A DNA stretch of 10,850 nt from Chloromonas sp. AAM2 (lineage: Eukaryota; Chlorophyta; Chlorophyceae; Chlamydomonadales; Chlamydomonadaceae): assembly GCA_004335635.1 (NCBI GenBank), contig QAXH01005747.1, positions 321-11,170 on the forward strand, in the 5' to 3' direction. Positions 7,756 through 10,850 of the stretch are shown one piece after another. The notes below the pieces were generated by a model, which made no database searches, was not told where the DNA came from, and saw nothing but the letters and a program-made list of their open reading frames with translations. Every line of letters begins with the position of its first letter. Position 1 is the stretch's first letter. Both the position numbers and the translations under genes were made by a program.

Positions 7756-10700
7756 ATGAGCTCCTTAAAAGCAGCAATCCTGCGCAACCAGCAACAGCGC
7801 AGTCTGTTGCCCGACAGCCCATCTCCACAAGCTGCCAGCCCAGTTCCGCCATGTAAGCGCCGCAGGCTACAAGATGGCGCCATCGCATTGCTGATGTCTC
7901 CATGCGTGAGCGATGCACTGTTTCTGCATGGTGTACCCACATAGGCGCGCCAGAAATGCCAGCCGTCGCACCTGGCAGCAGCGGGCGCGCACAGCAGCTC
8001 GCCTCGCTCAGGCGTCGCTTTGAAGCAAATGTCCAGCGTTCGGCACCACGTTTTGAAGATGGACGCACGCAATGGCAGCAGGGTGCGTTATTTTCTCATC
8101 ACGGAGTTTTTGTAATGGCCTATGTGCATGCTCTCAACAGTTGATGCAACATGTGTGTTATCGCACAGGGAGCGTCAGAGGTGGCAAACGCAGCGACAAG
8201 TCATTGGCAAGGCATGACCAGAAGCTTCAGCAGCAAGGCGAAGGACTTGCTGTGACATCAGAATTGGATGCAGATGTTATGTCAGTGCTCTCAGAAGCAG
8301 GCTTGCGTCCACGCATCATGGCTCCTGTGCTCAGTGCAGTACAGAAGGGCTTGATAACCAACAATCCAGGCGTGCTGCTGTGCCAGGTGGGCCATTGGTG
8401 CAGGTTACTGGCAGGGTGCGGCTGACAGGCGACCGTGATGTTGGCTGGCAGCACTGGCATGTGTGACGCATGTGTGTACCATGCGTGGCTGCTGATGTGT
8501 GGCAGCACCTGTGTGTCGCCTAGGCACTACGAGTCAGTGCCAGTCTGCATGACTTGAGCGCAAGCCGTACGTAACCCAGCCCCACCTCCAATTCGGCCTG
8601 GTCCATTGCAGCGGCAACTGTGCAGAAGTCGCTCGGCCTGTCAAGCAATCAACAACCCCCACCAACAAATAGCAACCAACAGGAGCACACACTGACTCTG
8701 TCCTGCCACGTGCCAACGACGAGTGATCCTGCCTGCCCGCGTCACAGTTGCTCCGGTTCATGTCCTGCTTGGAGGGCAGCTGCCTGGGCCAGCGGCAGGC
8801 CATGAGCCTGCTGGCTGTCTACCCTGTGGTGCTCAACCTGTCCTCGGACACACTGGCCTGGCACCTGGAGGAGCTGGAAGAAATATTTGGGGACAAGGCG
8901 CCGGGCATGATCACCAAGTGAGCAGGGATGCAGTCAAGCCAGGGAAGCCGAAGACCACTGGAGAGCGAGGAGAGCGAGGAGAGTGCTGGGGCCTGATGTC
9001 ATCATGGCTCTATCACTACGAGCTCTTAGTAAATGGTGGTCTGTATTTGGTTGGGAAGGCTGCTGGGCTTGTCATGGTGTCACACCTCGCTTCAAGATGC
9101 AAGCATTCACACATCGCTCAAGCACGCAAGCACTATCAAGACCAGCACCACTCGCCATGCTGCACATGGTCTTGGACATGCATCTCCCATGCAGGCGTCC
9201 CGCGCTTCTGTGCGCCAGTCCCTTCACCATTTGGACGCACATGGAGGCCCTGGCGCGGCTGCTGGGCACCCCCCTGGAGCGGGTGCAGGCGATGGTGGCG
9301 AGACAGCCACGGCTGCTGCTCAACTCTACAGCGGCGCTCACCAGCAGGCTGACGGACCTGCAGGACGTCACTGGGTGGGTGGCAGGGCGCATTGGGCTGG
9401 GGTTATGGTGGTGCAGGTGCGGGACAGGGACACAACGCTTGGACTGGCGGCGGGTAGCAGAGTGTGCCTGTGGTCAATGATGTTACCACTGCTCCACTAT
9501 AATTAGACATACTGCATGAGCGTGAAGAGGTGCTGGCGACCCTGGTGGCACAACAGTTCCAAGCTGTGACCATCAAACACACCCAGAACCTCAGAGATAC
9601 GGAGCCAGCTCAGCTGTGCGGTCTGAGGCAAAGATGAAGTTTGTGGCTGTCTTCGCAAGAGTGTGTGCTGTTTACAGTGGCATGTGCGAGCTGAAGAACT
9701 TGATAGATTGTTTGTGGAGCACAGGCGGTGGTGTGTTTGTGCTTCCCAGGTTGGACCTTGCTGCCGTGCGCGCGCTCATCAGCAGCCAACCTGCCCTGCT
9801 GACATACCACCCCGCCACGCTGGCGCAGAACCTGGACTGCATGGCAGCCAGCCTGGGCCTGCATGTAGACAAAGTAGGCTGAGGTGTTGACAGCTTCAAA
9901 AGTCTGGCAACACATAAGATCCCTTACCGGCATAGATAGGCGCTTAGCCAGCGTCGCCGCTTACATCTTCTAATTGCCCGCTGTTACGACCACCATAATG
10001 CCCTGAGATTTGATGCTGACCGGATGCTGTCGGCAAAGAAAGAGACTTCCTCCAGCCCATGGCATGCATGATTAGGATCTGCCATGCCCCTGATAAGCGC
10101 ACGTTAACCGTGCCCGGCTGCTTCTGCAGGTTGCTCGGTTGGTGTGCCGCGCTCCCTCCCTGATCATGCTCAACCATGAGACGCTCAGCACCAAGTTGGA
10201 AGCCCTGGCCCGGGTGCTGCGGTGTGACGTGGCACAGGCTTCAGCCATGGTGAGCCCCTGGATGACTCGTCACACCTGAAATGTTGCTGTGATTGTAACG
10301 TGAGTGCCTGGTTGATGCCAGTACGGTGGGCCCCCTGTTGACAAAGGGAGGTAAAGGTCAACGGTCACAGTTGGGCTTGCAGAGGGTGGGTGGCAGCGCT
10401 CCAGGGCTTGCATAGGCAGGGACCGCCGCAGGACCATGCCACACCAATGCGCCAGTCACGCTCTCATTGCTGTGTCTGGATGTGGAAGGCTGTGTGGCGC
10501 CTGAGCCAGTGGTGACATTGTCAGTCGGCTGGTCTTGTGGTGTGCTACAAATTGGCTGGTCTTGTGGTGTGCTACGGATTGGCTGGTCTTATGATGGGAT
10601 GGCCCTGTCCCATGCCTGCGTGCCTCAAGGCTGGTCAATTGCATGAGAACGCAAATTACCCGCCATCCCCGATGTGAAGCAACGTCTTCCAGCCAGCACA

Positions 10701-10850
10701 AACCAAGGGGTTCTGATTCCGCGCGCCTGGCCCGACAAGGGGCTGGGATCAACTACTGTTGGGATCAATCACATCACTGGCGGCTAAATCGTGGTAATGG
10801 CGTCAGTGGTGACATCGTTTGTGTCTTACTGCGTCCGTTCAGGTGTCCCG
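7756..10850 (+). CDS. mTERF-domain protein, 3' end beyond the window
   Basis: mTERF proteins are helical-repeat nucleic-acid binders that act in mitochondrial or plastid transcription, splicing or translation. Supported exons: ..-8082, 8169-8386, 8748-8917, 9195-9374, 9750-9873, 10130-10249, and 10843 onward. All have GT-AG junctions and matching phases. Repeats begin at P-x-L-L-like motifs: PGVLL, PVVLN, PALLC, PRLLL, PALLT, PSLIM. Their spacings are 32, 33, 36, 36 and 36 residues, and the last exon opens with VS as the next repeat requires. Typical text includes AVYPVVLNLSSDTL, MITKRPALL and LTDLQDVTGLDLAAVRALI. The 5' end is uncertain. The first ATG could be 7756 (MSSLKAAILRN) with an intron 7853-7944, or 7956 (MPAVAPGSSGRAQQ) with no such intron. 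The reading from 7756 gives 351 residues inside the window. Organelle targeting is likely from the family; no clear target peptide can be assigned. The family call is strong; the specific member is unknown. Confidence 0.88.
7853..7944 (+). other. Candidate first intron of the mTERF gene (ambiguous)
   Basis: The frame starting at 7756 stops at 7944, and the frame feeding exon 8169-8386 is a different one, so a frame change is needed if 7756 is the start. GTAAGC at 7853 and CACATAG ending at 7944 give a 92-nt intron with matching phase (T plus GC, Cys). An alternative is 7906-7997, with GTGAGC donor, CAGCAG acceptor and phase 0, also 92 nt. That version would keep a basic KRRRL motif. A third option is that translation begins at 7956. 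Confidence 0.4.
8387..8747 (+). other. mTERF gene intron, 361 nt
   Basis: It lies between PGVLLCQ and LLRFMSCLEG, phase 0 at both ends. A TGA sits in frame 24 nt upstream of the acceptor-side exon start, so that exon cannot extend far upstream. I see no repeat or second gene in it. Confidence 0.75.
8961..8982. repeat. 9-bp tandem repeat (GAGAGCGAG)
   Basis: Two exact copies of GAGAGCGAG at 8961-8969 and 8970-8978 are followed by GAGA. It is a simple purine-rich repeat within the mTERF-gene intron 8918-9194. Confidence 0.85.
9375..9749 (+). other. mTERF gene intron, 375 nt
   Basis: The donor is GTGGGT after DLQDVT plus GG. The acceptor is TTCCCAG before G plus LDLAAVRALI. Removal restores an exact 36-residue repeat spacing, which supports these ends. 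A segment reading HEREEVLATLV near 9518-9550 lies inside it but is not needed for the repeat. Confidence 0.8.
10250..10842 (+). other. mTERF gene intron, 593 nt
   Basis: The donor is GTGAGC after CDVAQASAM and the acceptor is CGTTCAG at 10836-10842. The next bases encode V-S, in phase and at the place where the 36-residue period expects the segment before the next proline. The intron contains the 27-bp tandem repeat at 10527-10598. Confidence 0.7.
10527..10598. repeat. 27-bp tandem repeat, about 2.7 copies
   Basis: Units start at 10527, 10554 and 10581 with GGCTGGTCTT. The first two are 27 bp long and differ only at two bases (CTACAAATT against CTACGGATT). The third is partial and diverges after GGCTGGTCTT. 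It lies in an mTERF-gene intron. On the minus strand it happens to stay open as a repeated HHKTSQ-like peptide, which I take as chance. Confidence 0.9.

Noticed and set aside
7619..8068. 149-codon minus-strand ORF opposite the mTERF 5' exons
   Set aside because: No recognisable domain; it lies antisense to exons that fit the mTERF reading.
9515..9646. Plus-strand segment HEREEVLATLVAQQFQAV as an extra mTERF exon
   Set aside because: It resembles the charged helix start of an mTERF repeat. However, splicing 9374 directly to 9750 gives TGLDLAAVRALI and an exact 36-residue period, and no donor-acceptor pair inserts the segment in phase with both neighbours.
10507..10818. CAGTGGTGACATTGT and CAGTGGTGACATCGT as flanking target-site duplications
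   Set aside because: The two 15-mers match at 14 positions but bound no terminal inverted repeats or coding element, so they are reported only as a short direct repeat.

Overview
The window looks like nuclear DNA from a green alga, probably a core chlorophyte. It is intron-dense: small exons of 35-221 nt alternate with introns of roughly 85-730 nt. The splice sites have the chlorophyte look (GTGAGT, GTGAGC or GTGCGT donors; GCAG-type acceptors). The two recognisable genes, a plastid-type transaldolase and an mTERF-repeat protein, suit a photosynthetic eukaryote. I could not identify genus or species. I see no prokaryotic operon, CRISPR array, tRNA, rRNA or autonomous transposon.

Layout. Positions 1-2700 hold no gene I can support. 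This stretch contains a long imperfect inverted repeat (145-320) next to an open frame encoding a single hydrophobic segment, two related blocks of degenerate GGTTAG/CTAACC repeats (1085-1230 and 1320-1530), and a small cluster of tandem and hairpin repeats (2088-2168). Positions 2711-7009 on the minus strand carry a complete 11-exon transaldolase gene. All ten exon junctions could be placed to the base with consistent phase, and the catalytic residues are intact. Positions 7010-7755 are the head-to-head intergenic region, with a telo-box-like element. From about 7756 to the right edge on the plus strand lies an mTERF-family gene. Its repeats have a 36-residue period, and it runs off the window just as a new exon begins.

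Function. Transaldolase works in the non-oxidative pentose phosphate pathway, here probably in the plastid. mTERF proteins bind organelle nucleic acids and act in organelle gene expression. The two genes share an intergenic region, but nothing seen here shows they act together beyond both probably serving organelles.

Most unusual observations. A partial, diverged copy of transaldolase exon 3, acceptor included, sits in the intron just upstream of the real exon and would lead to a stop if spliced in. A 15-bp unit is reused in that same intron. The telomere-like inverted repeat blocks are duplicated. The inverted repeat at 145-320 has arms that encode the same peptide, one arm carrying a 24-nt insertion with a stop codon. 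I did not find a convincing novel biological system.
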